From positions 3,112,501 to 3,176,500 of the forward strand of contig NC_053042.1 in the NCBI RefSeq assembly GCF_003473485.1: 64,000 nucleotides of DNA. The letters are read 5' to 3'. This stretch comes from Medicago truncatula (lineage: Eukaryota > Streptophyta > Magnoliopsida > Fabales > Fabaceae). Within the stretch, counting starts at the first letter, position 1. Each line of letters begins with the position of its first letter. This document shows positions 35,703 through 49,221 of this stretch, one piece after another. Position numbers and translations under genes: made by a program. The notes under the pieces are model-generated. The model worked only from the letters and a program-made list of their open reading frames with translations, was not told the origin of the DNA and ran no database searches.

Positions 35703-36286
35703 TGCTTAGTGCGATGTTTATTTGATTCGAGTTGAAATATTAACTTTGAGCAAGTGCATATTCAATTAATGACTTTGGCGTCGTCAACATTGCAGATTCA
35801 GAGACATGAAAATTTCAGAGACTTTGAATATAACTAGACATATTACTTTATCGTTTTATGCTATTCGCATGGATGTTGTGAGTCTGTTAACATATTCATT
35901 GTTGTTTGTTGATTTCATATTTGTATTTAATTGATGTAATCAATCAATTTAAATGAATATATATCATTTATTTTTATAAAAAAAATGTGTTTTGTTAACG
36001 CAGTATAAATAACGGACATTGAGTCTCTACGTAGAAATGCTTTTTTTATTTTATTTTAAATAAAATAAAAAAGAAACAAAAACACTAAAACTCAGCATTT
36101 CCAAGTGAAAACAAAACCCTCATTTTTCCGAAACCCTCGTCACTCGCTCCTCGCCGCGTTCTTTTTCTTCTTCTTCTTCTTCGCCACACACCATCTCCAA
36201 TCTCGTTTTTCTTCAAATCGAGTAAGTTTTTCAATTTTTCTTCTCTCATTCTTCGATTTCCTCTATTGGTAGAAACCAATTTTTAG

Positions 36287-36763
36287 TTTCTTTAAGAATT
36301 TGTAATTTTTGGGGATTTTTGCGCAAAAGCGAATTTTGTTGGTGAATCTTGTATGATGTCTTTCTGTGTTGTTATCTTTTAAAATGATTAAATTTAATGT
36401 AATGACTTTGGATGTATTATTTCGTTTATTGGGTTGCCTACTAGGTGTTTGATAAATGTCCTAAGTGGCGTTCTTTGAATTTTGTTGCTTCTTTATTTGA
36501 TTGAAAATTTTACAATGGTGAATTTTAAACTTTCAGATTCTTTTAAGAATTTTCCATTTTTTGTGCTCAAATGGTATTTTTGTTGATGAATCTTGTTTTT
36601 GAGTTTGGATCTTGATGTGATGTCTCTGTGTTGTTATTTGTTAAAAGGATTTAGGTTGTATTTTTCAGCATAATGGGTTGCCTTCTAGGTGTTTGTTAAA
36701 TGTTCTAAGTGGTGTTCTTTGAATTTTTGTTGTCTTATTTATTTGACTGAAAATTTTACACTG
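36287..36763 (+). repeat. Approximately 240-bp tandem duplication in a 5' UTR intron
   Basis: Copy A (about 36287-36520) and copy B (about 36536-36763) share TTTGTTG(G/A)TGAATCTTG, GGGTTGCCT(A/T)CTAGGTGTTTG (36431 and 36675) and GAAAATTTTACA. They are diverged, so the duplication is old. Confidence 0.7.
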
Positions 36764-36865
36764 ATGTTTTGTGGCTTTGAAGAAAAAAATGCAATGGTGT
36801 GGGAATTGAGGGTTTAATCTAAGTACTTGAAAATTTACTTGGTGCAATTAAGTTGAGATCAATTT

Positions 36866-36999
36866 TTGGTACTAATGTAATTTGATGGAAAGATTATCTA
36901 ACCATCATTTTTTGTACTAATCATGTTTTGCTTTGGTACTAATGTAATTTGATGGAAAGATTATCTAACCATCATTTTTTGTACTAATCATATTTTGCA
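36866..36999 (+). repeat. 67-bp tandem duplication in the same intron
   Basis: Two nearly identical copies begin TTGGTACTAATGTAATTTGA at 36866 and 36933 and end in TTTTGC. Near identity makes this duplication recent. Confidence 0.92.
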
Positions 37000-37108
37000 C
37001 CAGTGACTGCACCATATATGATAAAATTTAACTCATTTTATAATTCAAGCTCAGCAAGAGGGTACATTATTAGTTTTCTCACATTGTTTGTTTGGTTCAG
37101 GAAAATCA

Positions 37109-40100
37109 ATGTCAACTTCAGAATCTCAAGAGCCGACACTGTCATCGGAAGGATCAGAAACAAAAAGCAAAAAGGCCTCCAAGAAGGAAGCCGCAAAGCT
37201 GGAAAAGCAACGCCGCCGAGAAGTTGCTGCTGCCACCTCTGCTACATCAACTCTCTCTGTTGAAGATGATCCCCTTGCTGTCAATTATGGTATTGTCCCA
37301 CTCATTGAGCTCCAATCGAAGACCCCTGCCAATGTCAACGACTGGACCCGAGTTGAGGCTCTCAATGATTCACTGGAGAACAAGCAGGTTCTAATCCGTG
37401 GAAGGGCACAAGCTATTCGACCAGTTGGGAAGAAGATGGCGTTCTTAGTCATCAGAGAAAATGGTTTCACCGTACAGTGCTTGGTTCAGGCACAACCTGA
37501 TTTAGTAAGTCCGCAGATGGTGAAATTTGCTGCTGCTCTCAGCCGTGAGTCTATTGTCGATGTCGAAGGTGTAGTTTCCATTCCAGCCGCTCCTATTAAA
37601 GGTGCCACACAACAGGTTGGTTTTGATCCCGTGTTACTTAGGTTTTGTGATTTTGTTGTGTTTTGAATTTAGAGTTTGTGAGTTGTGATTGTTTAGAATT
37701 TTGATTTTGATTATAATGGTGTTATGTGGTTTTGTTCTCTATAGATTGAGATTCAAGTGAGGAAATTGTATTGTGTGAGTAAGGCCATTCCTACTCTGCC
37801 GATTAATATCGAGGATGCTGCTCGAAGTGAAGTTGAAATTGAGAAGGCCATTCAGGTATATATATATTCATTACCGATTAGCAATGTTGTAATTGAAGTT
37901 GTAGCAAAAACTACAATCAAGATGAGAGTGTGTAGTTTCAGCTGCAATTACTATCTTGCATGTCACAGTTTAAAACCTTTCTGATTAAAGATGTGTGTTT
38001 GTTGTTGTTTGTTTAATATACTGTAACTTGTTTCCCTTACATGATTGTTGATGGGGATTTTTTAACTGGTGCAGGCTGGTGAACAACTTGTTCGTGTGAA
38101 TCAGGATACACGATTGAATTTTAGAGTACTTGACCTGCGAACACCAGCAAATCAAGGAATTTTTCGCATCCAGTCTCAAGTTGGAAATGTAAAGCCTATT
38201 TTCTCTAATGTTATTCTGACAAGTTTTTATTTTATTTTAATCATAGTTGCTGCTTGTAAGTTTGTTGGAATAAATGCCTACCGGTAAACTAACTAATGAA
38301 ATGCATTTTGCGGTGTGATGCGGTGTTGGGCAGGTGTTCAGACAATTTTTATTAGCAGAAAGCTTTGTTGAAATCCACACTCCTAAGTTGATTGCTGGAT
38401 CTAGTGAGGGTGGAGCTGCTGTCTTTAGGTTGGACTACAAAGGGCAACCTGCATGCCTGGCTCAGTCACCTCAACTTCACAAGCAAATGTCAATATGTGG
38501 TGATTTTGGCCGTGTTTTTGAGATTGGTCCTGTGTTTAGAGCAGAAGATTCCTTTACTCATAGGCACCTGTGCGAGTTTACAGGTCTTGATGTTGAAATG
38601 GAGATTAAGAAACATTATTTTGAGGTACATTTGGCAAAATAAAATTTTTGGGTGTTTGCATTTGAAATTGTTGATGGACAAAATATGATTTACTGATGCT
38701 GTGTTTTTTGGCAGGTTATGGATGTAGTTGACAAATTGTTTGTTGCTATGTTCGACACTTTGAACACAAAATGTAAGAAGGATCTTGAAGCTGTGGCAAA
38801 TCAGTACCCGTTTGAACCCCTAAAGGTATTTATTTGTTTGGGATTTGTTATTTATTATACTATCTGTTTCATATTGTTCAATTTATTTGTTTTGTAGTGG
38901 GTATATTATGTTTATTTGTGCAATATACTAATATTAGACGCAAATGAATGCATTGTTACATTTTGTGATCTGATTAAATCCCTATGAATGTGCAGTATCT
39001 GCCAAATACTCTGAGGCTTACATATGAGGAAGGTATTCAGATGCTCAAGGTAAGCTTAAATATTTCTTAACTAATTAACTTACAAGCTGTCGATAAACAA
39101 ACAAATGTGATAGGATGATGATGGCGGTGCTTGAACCTTTACGTCTTTTATCCCTGTCTATTTTGTAAAATTGAGAGAGACGGATGGAAGTTTAAGCACT
39201 GGTAGGGAGTAGCCTGTGTACAGTTTAATCTTATAGATATTATCATACCAAATATTTACTCAATCTTGCAGTCAAGTTTAAAATTATGTATTAGTCAAAT
39301 TATTGAAACTATATTATATAGATGTCATTGAAAGGTGATAGTGATACATAATGTAAATGGATGAAAATGAACTTGGATAGACAGGATACTAGAACTAAAG
39401 TCAGCTTCAGATTGTCCATAAAATGAGATCTCATTTAGTCATTCCATTGATGATGGTTGTTTGGGGAACAAATAAAAGCTTTATCCTCCAATTTTTGAAA
39501 ATTCCAACCAAATAATTGTAACTATTGGGGAGCCTTTTAAATTTAATTCAAGAAAAGGACAAATATTTTGTAGAAGAATATCTTCGAGGATAGCTGGAGT
39601 TTGATTGTACCCTTGATCAATAACTAGAAAAGTCACTGCAAATTGTAATAAATGCATAAATGCACATCATGCCAACTTGAATACACGACAGAACAATAAA
39701 TGATCGAGTTGGGCTTAGGTCCCAAAGACACACCCTGTACTCAGTCCATACAATCAATGTGTGCGTGTCAATAGATGGTAGCTTGAAACATTGGCACATT
39801 AAGGTTGACAGTAATGTATAGTTTGTTTATTGTTGAATTGTTGAAACCGTATAATCTGACACCTTTGAGTTATTAAATTGTGCCAATGCCCCATCCTCAA
39901 TCCATATCATTGTCTTGCATGCCTGCCAATTAAGATTTGTTGGTTTGGAGTCCTTTAAACGATGGAATGTGCGTATTTTCTTCATATAGTTATTTGATTG
40001 GTGAACAAGTTAGTGACACTTGTTTAGGTTCCTAACTTTTGTTCCAAGGCGTGACCGAGCTGACGCTCTGAGGAATTCCTGGCTATTTTTCCTCTTTTAG

Positions 40101-41114
40101 TTAGTTTTGGGAGTTCGTTTCACTGTTTAGAATCATTTACATCAACTCTGAAAAGGACTTATTCTACTGTAATTATGATATATAGGATGGTAGAAATTTA
40201 CAGTATTCTTGTCTTAGTATCCTTGTCTTGTAGCGAGTAATGATTTTGCTTTGCAGGAAGTTGGAGTTGAAATTGAACCATTTGGTGACTTGAATACTGA
40301 AGCAGAAAGGAAACTAGGCCAACTGGTTTTAGAAAAGTAATTCCCTTTCTCAAATCTTTTATAACTAAATATTGTCTTTTGTTATTATATGCTATAATTT
40401 ATAATTGTTTTTCGACTGTAATTTTATTTATAGGTATGGAACAGAGTTCTATATCCTTCACCGGTACCCTTTGGCTGTAAGGCCATTTTATACAATGCCT
40501 TGCTATGACAACCCAAATTACAGCAACTCTTTTGATGTCTTCATTCGTGGTAAGCAGAGAAATTAAGTTATTTTGTCATGCAATGTTTTGGTATGACAAT
40601 CTGGTGCACTCAATTAATCATGTTTTGGTTTTAAACATCATGCTTCTCCAAATGTGTTTGTACTTCCATAAAAGCCTAAGCTTTCGGGTGTCGTTTGATT
40701 TTAACTTCTATGCAATCCTTGTTGCTTAGGCGAGGAGATTATCTCCGGAGCTCAGCGTATCCACGTGCCTGAATTTTTGGAAGAACGTGCACAAGCTTGC
40801 GGCATTGAGGTGAAGACAATATCTGCTTACATCGATTCTTTCAGGTAATATATTTACTTCTTCCTCTTGTGTTCAATGTCCTGTTATACTGGCGTTTAGG
40901 ATGCCCTTCTTACTGAGCTCTGGTTATAATGATTTTATGGTGGTAAAAGATTGCTTACCAGAAAACTAAGTGATTGATCATTTACAGATATGGTGTACCT
41001 CCACATGGGGGCTTTGGAGTAGGCTTGGAGCGTGTAGTAATGCTCTTCTGTGGCCTGAACAACATTCGCAAAACATCACTATATCCACGTGACCCACTCA
41101 GGATTGCACCATGA
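37109..41114 (+). CDS. Aspartyl-tRNA synthetase, cytosolic
   Basis: Ten coding exons: 37109-37615, 37745-37855, 38075-38188, 38334-38624, 38715-38825, 38996-39049, 40257-40336, 40434-40549, 40730-40844, 40988-41114, joining in phase to 541 residues. A class IIb synthetase that charges tRNA-Asp. Order of parts: a Lys/Glu/Ala-rich N-terminal extension (about residues 1-65), an OB-fold anticodon-binding domain ([20 protein letters not shown]), then the catalytic core with [20 protein letters not shown], motif 2 [20 protein letters not shown] and motif 3 [13 protein letters not shown], ending [12 protein letters not shown]. The start follows an acceptor at 37100, so a 5' UTR intron of about 880 bases runs from a donor near 36220. 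The eukaryotic-type length and absence of a transit peptide argue for the cytosol. The Arabidopsis counterpart (At4g31180, IBI1) is also the receptor for the defence primer BABA; whether that holds here is inference. Confidence 0.95.
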
Positions 41115-43080
41115 TGTTATTAGCATTTTTGTTTGTGTGTTAAAAATACTGTGACCTCACATTCAACTGAAGCCTGATGGTGTAGCTTGACGCCAATAAT
41201 GCAGTGAACATAGTTGTCCAAACACTATTAAAACAGTACTGCAGATTTTGAGTAGTTTCTATTTTCACCGGCAACTTGGAGCTGGTGTTAAGTACTTGTA
41301 AAAAATATTTCTGATGTTTGACTTGCTGTAGTTGCCACTTCATATAGAACTGCATGCACTCTTTTGTTTCAAAAGGACCATTTTTTGTCTATTCAGTATT
41401 CATGTGATTTAGTGATAAATATGGCCCCTTTATAATTTTTATCTAAGAACTAGAACGACTTCTTAATGAACGTCTATATGAATACTTTTAAGATCTTTTA
41501 GAGCTGATGGATTGTTTTTACTTATGTACATGATGGTATGAAATTATTTGAAAACTTTTAAAGATGCATTATTTGTCTAACCACAGTCTGCCTTATAAGT
41601 AATTCTCGTTATTAATTTTTGAGAGCCTATTACCGGAGCATCCACTGTTTTGGTGACTGTGAATACCCTTTTTCCGATAATATTGAGTGATTTTTTATTC
41701 AAGTACTTGTTATTGTGAAATATGAGGAAAAAATGCTTATTTTAATTCATCAGTAACCATGTTTACCACATATTCAGGAATTTCGGATAGTAGTGAAGAC
41801 TTATATTACAATAGATGTCGTAGCTTCTCTCAAAAAAAAAACAAAAGATGTCGTAGGTAGATTATGAACAACCTGTAATTAGAGTGTTGAGCTACCAACT
41901 GAGCGTATCTCCAACAACAGTGGCGCAATGAAGTCCCTTCAACTTTTCGTCCATTTCATTTCCGTTAAAAAATGCATAATCATTATGTATTTCAGTGTGT
42001 CAATATGCAGCGTAGATCCTAAACCAAGATTGGAATTACATCCCTAGCAATACCTTCTCTGGAAACCTCCAATGATTTTTCTTCTTGCCTAAAGCCATTC
42101 TTCCAAAGTGTTTCTCACTTTAAAGATAATCTTCAAAGTATTTAGAGGTGTATTGTCTCAGTTTTTCATTCCAAGCCTTCCACGAAAGCATGAAAAATAA
42201 ATGACGAATATCGCCAAAGAAGTAATCAAGAGCCATGAAAAAGATATTTGAGAAGCCATCAGCATGATAAATTCAAGGACCCAAATTGCTTATAGTAGGC
42301 ATCCCGACACTGAAGCAGCAGATCAACACTGTTTGTGTAAGATCAAATACAAACTTTACGCTGTAAATTCAACAAATCAATCTTAACCATCACTTTTTCC
42401 TAACACAGCATCTAACCAACAATTATTTCTTACTACAATAAAAAAATTCTCAAAAACTGCAATTTTATTAAAAACATATTTAACCATTTTTTATATTCTC
42501 TCACCTATTACTCTTGTACTTTCTTTTAAGGCTTAAATATTGTTTTATATCTTTTATCAAAAATGTATTTTGATCCTTTATCATTTTAAAAAGTTTCACA
42601 TTTGTTCTTTTTGTCATCTAAAGTCCAAACATTAGAAACTAAATCTACGTGGTTTTCAGCTTGTCAAACATGTTGCAACAATTTAATCTCCTTCAAGAGG
42701 CGTCGTAACAAATTGTTCTCCTTCAAAGAAAATCTTTAACAAAATCTTCTTCAAACAGTTATGTTATTGTTTCCATTTTCAATATTCTTAAAAATCGATG
42801 TCGTTGTCGTTTTTCCCTGTTTTATGCCACATGAGTATGTATTAACATCGTAATTGCCACATTAAACTTCTTTTAACTTATGTTATGATTTGCGACTAAA
42901 TAACTAAAATGTGAGTAAAAGGATCAAAATGTTTAAAAAAAGATAAAATATTGTATTTTTATTTTTAATAAAAGATAAATATCCAAAAATATATTTAAGG
43001 AAAATTACACTTACCTCCCTTGAAGTTTCTTCTAAAGAGAGGTTGAAAGGTAGGAGAGAATCCAAATCACAAGAGAAAGA
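41115..43080. other. Spacer between AspRS and the C1D gene
   Basis: The first few hundred bases hold the AspRS 3' end. Around 41900-42340 the minus strand has stop-broken coding-like words (for example KKNHWRFPEK) that I cannot identify. Elsewhere it is AT-rich with nothing supportable. Confidence 0.35.
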
Positions 43081-43088
43081 GAAAGAAA

Positions 43089-45183
43089 ATGGTGAAACCA
43101 AACGAAATAGAGAACGTGACAGTACAACAACCAGAATCAACAACAATAGAATCACTCAAACGTACTTTGTACAACGTTGAACAACTTCAATCTCAATTAC
43201 CTGAATTCCTTGCTCTATCAGACCCTGATCATCTCTCTACACTCCCACTCCTTCAACGTGCTCATTCTCTCTTCTCCCTCGCTAAACTCACTTCTACCCT
43301 CTTTGAATGTTCGTATTTCAATGCAACCCATCAATGTTTTTCTTCAAAAATTCCAACTTTATTGTCATTTTCATCTTTTTATTCATGACCCATTTTCATT
43401 TTACTTGTCTTTTTTTTTTTTTGGTGTAGTGAAGTTGAAGTGCAGAGGGATTAACCCAAATGACCATGCCTTTAAATCTGAGCTTGTAAGTTACAGCTTC
43501 TTTTCTTTTGGGCATGTTTTTAATTTTGTTGCATGCACCGACACCTCGTATCGAAGGACATGTCCGGTGTCCTACACTGGCACAACACCGACACATATGA
43601 TTACATTCAATTTATTCATCTTTGTGTTGACGTGCCAGTGTTAGTGTGTTTCATAGCTTATTTGTTGTTCAAGTTTTGACATTTGGGGATGCATTGTGTT
43701 TTTTGCTGAAAATTATTGACTTTGTGTTCCACAGGATAGGTTAAGTGTGTGTCAAAAGAGACTGGAACGACTTCCAGATTTGAGTGAAGGTATATTTACA
43801 TGTTGCATGTTTCTTATACCATGTTTGTTTGGATAAGCAACTTAATAAGAGCTTATAGTAAAGATGTTCTCAAAGCTATCCTGGTGCAGAGCTTATGGAA
43901 ATAAGCGGAAAACAAGTTATGGATGTGTCACAAGTTGTTTGCATAAGTTCTTACAAACAGTCTCGGAAGTGCTTATGTCACTAGTTAAGCTCAAATAAGC
44001 CAATCCATAAAATAGACACGTGCTCTTTCTCGACCTTACTTTTCATTGGTTGAATTTTCAAATAGAGAATGAAACTGTGATGTTTCATTCTAAGTATTGA
44101 GAGATTTTAATGTTGCACATTCCTTGTCTTTACTGCTGGTTTGTGAGATTGAGTTATCACTAAAATCTAAGACAGTATTATGTCCTATCCTACATCTGTA
44201 GGACTCTAAAACCCAAGTTTTGTCTTTCTTTTGTGTGTTTTGTTTTTGTTTTTAAGAGTTTCAGTCAATAATATCAGTAGTAGGCTGTGGTAAATAGTGG
44301 AATGTCAAATATCTGCAATGTGAAATAGCAGATAGCATTGCCTGCAAATAGAGCAAGCCGCATAGGGTTGGAATGAGTCAAGGTAAAAAGGCGTGTTGCA
44401 TACAAATAAAAAAGGGAATGGAGGCAAAACATAGCTTACATGTTGAAAGCTTTACATGTTATAGTGAATATTAGAGTAATACTCACAGACTCCTCAGTTT
44501 TTCAATTTTAAAAATAGGTTATATATGGTACACAGAGTGCAGGCTCTTCAATTTTATTATTTTCAAAAACCCTATTTTGTTTTCCTGCTACTGCCACCGC
44601 CACTATATCTGCTACCAGAAACTGGAATAGTGGCCGCTGTTGCCCTAAAAGAAAAACTAGGATAGCGTCACAGTTTTTATAGCCCGGTTTTTCCCCTAAA
44701 AATCTGCTATGCTATACCGCTATAGCACACTGCTATTTGACAACACGGGTTTCAGTTTATATTGCCGAGGTTGTTGTCTTCGTTTTGATTTTCTAATGTT
44801 AAGAATTTGATTGAATGGGTTGGATTTTGATAATCTTTTTGTTTAACACTCTGTTGGCTTGCCCCATACGTGTCTTTCACTTTGAATCTCGTGTTTGAGA
44901 AAAAAAATGGTTATTTCAAGCAGAACAGTGGCAAGATATGGTGGAGCAAAAGTTTTATGAGGAGCAGACTGGTCAAAAGAGGAAGTATCCATCTTCCGAA
45001 GAACAATTCGATCTAATTGATTCCAAGGAGTATGTGGAGAAATTGCCAGGGGAGGATGTTGTTGGTGGTAGTAGTAGTGGAAGCAGTATCAAGGAAGCAA
45101 TAATAATTGACTTATCAGATGATGATGACGATGATGATGATGAGGTTATTGCACCCTTATTACCCAAACTCTGTTTTCTGTGA
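43089..45183 (+). CDS. C1D/Sas10 family nuclear protein
   Basis: Four exons: 43089-43308, 43430-43485, 43735-43789, 44924-45183, in phase, 196 residues. The family (C1D, yeast Rrp47/Lrp1) binds nucleic acid and assists the nuclear exosome in RNA processing. The first about 110 residues fit the Sas10/C1D fold: IESLKRTLYNVEQLQSQLPE, PLLQRAHSLFSLAKLTSTLF, LKLKCRGINPNDHAFKSEL, DRLSVCQKRLERLPDLSE. After that the protein departs from the C1D versions I know: it lacks the TRFIEHSLPDLT-type motif and instead has EEQWQDMVEQKFYEEQTGQK, a Ser/Gly stretch and an acidic run (DLSDDDDDDDDE). The stop at 45181-45183 is used here; a cryptic donor (GAG/GTTATT, about 45145) could add a further exon, but the only acceptor I saw downstream (near 47023) leads quickly to a stop. 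Intron 3 contains a MITE-like element. Confidence 0.82.
43829..44010. mobile_element. MITE-like 'ataagc' element in C1D intron 3
   Basis: The left end TTTGTTTGGATAAGC and right end AAATAAGCCAATCCAT are inverted partners; the inside is rich in AGCTTAT words. Same family as the GPX intron 1 element and 49848-50055. Confidence 0.55.
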
Positions 45184-48160
45184 TTGTTCTCATTTATTTA
45201 ATGAACTTGATGTCCTCCAAATTTTATGCATTTTGGTAGAGTAGCTGCATTATGATCTCTATCTAATTTAGGGTGATAAGAAATTTACTCTGTCATTAGA
45301 ATAATATAAGACTTCTGAGTTCTGACATGTGAGTCTGAGGGTTTTGTGAGAATAAAATCTGTACAAGCATTGTGCATTTAGCAACGAAGTCAAAAATCAT
45401 AGGTTACATGAGATTTGAATGTAGAGGCAGAAAAAGTGTTTCATCTTTGAGATATATTTATTTACAATCAGTCATTGAGTTCCAGCAAAAGTTCGGAAGG
45501 TATTTACCATAGGGCTTGCAACTAGAATGATTAAGTTTAAAACTTAGCATAGATAATACGACTGAAGGGAATATCATTCCTTGCATTATATGTGAAGAGT
45601 CCTCACTCTTTTAGCGAGTTTTGATGTTTATTGGGTATTTCTGTCACATTCAAATTCTCCCTACCTTCTGTTAGTGTACTGTTGATTGTATTGATGAGTG
45701 AGTACAGATATTTTGTCTATGCATCTGATAAAACACAAGCATAAACATAATTAGTTAATTCGTTTGGTATTTCTTTTTTCATTTAGCAAGTGATCATTTT
45801 CTCAAGCATAAACTCAAATTTTTCTTTTTTCATTTTGCCTTAGCTTTCATTTTCTCATTAACTGATATACCACTAAACTGCTTTAAACAAAATATGTGAT
45901 TATCACTGAGAAAATACAAGATTTTAAGACTTTAACTAAGCCAGTCTCTTTCATGAATTGTTGGTTGAATTATTCAAGGGAAATGGTAAAATTTAAGTTA
46001 TTAGTATTCTACTAGTTATATTTCCTGAATGGCAGGTTCACCTTATTAGTGTAAAGATCTTGGTAAATTTCCATTGTAGTTATGGAATGCACACCTAATG
46101 TCGGTGGGCCTTAAGCTTGAATAACTGGGTGTGTGCTTCTCATGTAATTGTATAAGTAGAACAAAAGAGTCATGAAATAAGGCAACAAGGTCACTGGTTC
46201 GTATGGTTTTATGTGTTTGATTATTTGATGAGTGGTTCTGACTTCTGGGAGGTGAAAATGAAATGATAAAGCCATCGGCTTAGAATTACAGTCTGAAGTA
46301 ATGCCATCATCACTGTACTAATGAGCTGAGTTGAAGAGAAAAATCCAACTCAATTAATAATTAGCAGGTCTCTTTGAACTCTTAATTTAGCCTTTGGATA
46401 TAGAGGATCAGTCTTCAAAAGTATAGTTATTTCAGTTGTGGACGGAGACGACTGTTCAGGTCGAAGTTGGACACTTGATGACCGTTCAGGTCGTAAAGAC
46501 CAACCTACTGCAACATCTAGCCCCGTAATGGCAATCATTACATTCTTAATGGCCTTGGGACTCCTTCAGTGGTCCCCAACTCCTCTATTCCACACACTCT
46601 ACGGTTGTAGATCGTGAAAATGACGTGTCTTATCCAACATGCTGGCTAATCATGAGATGAAGGATATTTGCTGATCCCAAAAGATGACCTAATGGTCCTG
46701 CATTGCAGAAAGAAGGGGAAAACCTAGAAGACAAAGGATATGGATTTTTTAGACCTAAACCTGAAGGCTTTTGTTTTAAAAGCCAAAGGAGAACGTGTCT
46801 CGTGTTTTTTTAAGAGAACATGTCTTTTGTATGAGCGTTTAATTATGAACCTTAGCCTGTACAATCAAACTTGGGGCCTGGGATTATATCTCTATCCTGG
46901 AACAGAACTTGTGTAGTCATTACTTATTTTATACCATATATAATTGCTTTGTTTATTTGAGTTTTTCGAATTCTAGAATATTTAGGTTTTACTGTTCTGA
47001 TTTCTACTGTAATTTTTTTGCAGTATATGTGAACAACATGGAGCTGTGTTCATGGGAGCAAATCATTTTGATGTGTTCAGCGTCCTTGTTGCTTTTGGAT
47101 GACTCATCAAAGCTTGGTGATGCGTCAATAATTAAACGGAAAGTGGGTCGCACACTAACATGTCTCATCTCAGTTAATGGGCAACAGTAATCCAGCTATG
47201 AATTGCTGTTTGTAAGAGATGAATGCTTATTGCTTATGGCTTGTGACTGGGGTTGACTATGCTTTTTAACTGGTGTTTTAAGATTACAATTGTGCCTTCA
47301 ACTATGTATATATTGTATGGATTCAATGTTAGACGATGACTTTTGATGTCAGTTTTTGATTTCATATTCATTCAGCAACATGTCCTGTTCGCGTTTAAGT
47401 TTCATGGTTGTAACTTAAGGTTCTCACTATTTGGCTTCTTAGGTTGGCCAAATGCAAAATACAATCAAAACTGACTTGGTTATGACAGCCTAAGTCTAAG
47501 TTTTGGCTGTATGATTGTTTTGAGGCGCCTTCTTGGGTGGGAGAGTTTAATAGGCCTCCCACGGTGGGCAAGTGAGTTTATGCTAAATCTGGTTGAATTG
47601 TCATTTGGGACTCAGACTTTGCGGGAAAGGATTTCCAACTTACGCGACAAAAGCAAAAAAAAAAAATTGTTGCTACTAGTGCCAAGCTTTCCCTGATTAT
47701 TTCCTTTTAACATAAGATTAGAGAGAAATTAATTTAAAAAAGTTACGAGATTTTACCATTCTGGGTTTGATAGTGCTTTTACTGTATTGATGTATTCATG
47801 AACGATGGAGAAGAGAGACAATAGGACAAGTTAGAATAAGAAATGGTATGGTATTGTTTTGTGTATTATTTCTTCTTTTGTAAAATCCCAATCAGAAGGT
47901 ATAGTAAGTAAAATTGTCATAATTCTCATATGCACACTAAATATAATATCAGAATCAGAAGGTATAGTAAAATGAAAAATGCTAAGGCCAGAACATATAA
48001 AATAGAATTTATATTAAAATTCGATTGATAAGGTCTCAACAAAAAAATAAACAAACTAACAATCACTTGAATGTGACTGTCTCTTACACTTAATTAAACC
48101 AATCCCAATCTTAATCCTAATAATACTAATATAATAAATATCCAAACTAAAATAAGGCAA
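45184..48160. other. Spacer between C1D and the early nodulin-like gene
   Basis: About 3 kb with no supportable gene. It may include the C1D 3' untranslated region. Short frames at 46350-46538 (-), 46909-47190 (+) and 47511-47696 (+) have no recognisable domain. A small direct repeat, CGACTGTTCAGGTCG / GACCGTTCAGGTCG, occurs at 46447-46500. Confidence 0.4.
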
Positions 48161-48166
48161 TTCAAA

Positions 48167-49100
48167 TCAGAAAAGCCACATGGCAACAAACACTCCTACA
48201 GCCACAAAAACACCACCACCTTGCAAAACAGCAGCACCACTTGTTGGAGCTGGAGCAACAGCAGAGGCAGCTGGACCTTCAACCTCAGCTGGTGAAGGTG
48301 ATGGTGAAAAAGCAACAATGGGCCTACTTCCCCCTTTTAGACTCATTACAACAACAGTAAGCTTCTGACCCTTCTCACAGTGACCCTTTTCTCCACTGAT
48401 GTAGTAGTATGGACCAGAATGATCAAATCTCACTTTTGTGTTCCCATCATTGTAATGTTTGATGGGTTTTGAGATGTTGCAGCTATCATAATCTTCCTTA
48501 CTCACTTGCAAAACAGAGTCTTTTCCAGCTTCATATTTCAAAACTGAGGAACAACAATAAAATGGTTAGTGGTTACTCACAAAACATAATGTAAAAATTG
48601 AATTTTTAAAACAAATATACCAAGATATATGATAAAAATGTAAAAAAATAAATAAATAAAATTGGATTTTGGAAATAAAACTACAAAGATGATGAAAATG
48701 TAAAAAAAAAAAATTTGATTCATAAACATTAAAAGAAACAATTTTTAGGAATAAAAATTACTAAGATCATGAACACATCAAAATAAAGATTGAATTTTTA
48801 TACAAAAAAGGAAACCCATTAATGGAAAAGTGATAATTAACCAAGATTAATGAAGAGATGAACATAAAGATTGAAATTTTAGTGATAAAAATTGAAAAGA
48901 TTAAAGGAAAAGTGATAATTACTTAGATGGTCTCCAACTTGAAAACGAACACTTGAAGCCCATTTGTTGAGAGAATCAGATTCCGAAGAAGGAACCTTCC
49001 ATGCATCAGTTTTGCCACCAAGCAAGATATCCTTAGCTGCAAAAGCACAACCAAACAGAACAAAAAGAACCAAAAGAGAACAAGAAGATGAACCAGCCAT
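48167..49100 (-). CDS. ENODL: Early nodulin-like protein (phytocyanin, GPI-anchored)
   Basis: Two exons, 49100-48923 and 48543-48167, giving 184 residues. The start MAGSSSCSLLVLFVLFGCAF is a signal peptide with probable cleavage after Ala21 or Ala22. A plastocyanin-like domain follows: ILLGGKTDAWKVP, LNKWASSVRFQVGDHLILKY, EDYDSCNISKPIKHYNDG, and FDHSGPYYYISGEKGHCEKG with the two disulphide cysteines. The copper-ligand histidines of true phytocyanins are missing, as in other ENODLs, so it should not bind copper. The Pro/Ser/Ala tract (AFSPSPSPAEVEGPAA) is a likely arabinogalactan site, and the hydrophobic end VFVAVGVFVAMWLF is a GPI-addition signal. It should sit on the outer face of the plasma membrane. 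A TATA-like box lies about 120 bases upstream. Closest Arabidopsis group: ENODL13/14/15. Confidence 0.94.
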
Positions 49101-49221
49101 TGTTTTTCTGCAAATGTTGAAGAAAAGAGAGTTTTTTTTTTTGCTTTGTTTTCTTAAAGAAGCAGAAATTATGGATGGTTTTAGAGTGAGAGTGAGGTAT
49201 GAGTTTGGGAATTGGAGGGTG

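Noticed and set aside
37092-37394. 100-residue frame overlapping AspRS exon 1
   Set aside because: It is out of frame with the conserved synthetase sequence.
46909-47190. Possible last exon of the C1D gene
   Set aside because: After the acceptor near 47023 the phase-compatible frame reaches a stop within three codons, and the open frame there has no family resemblance.
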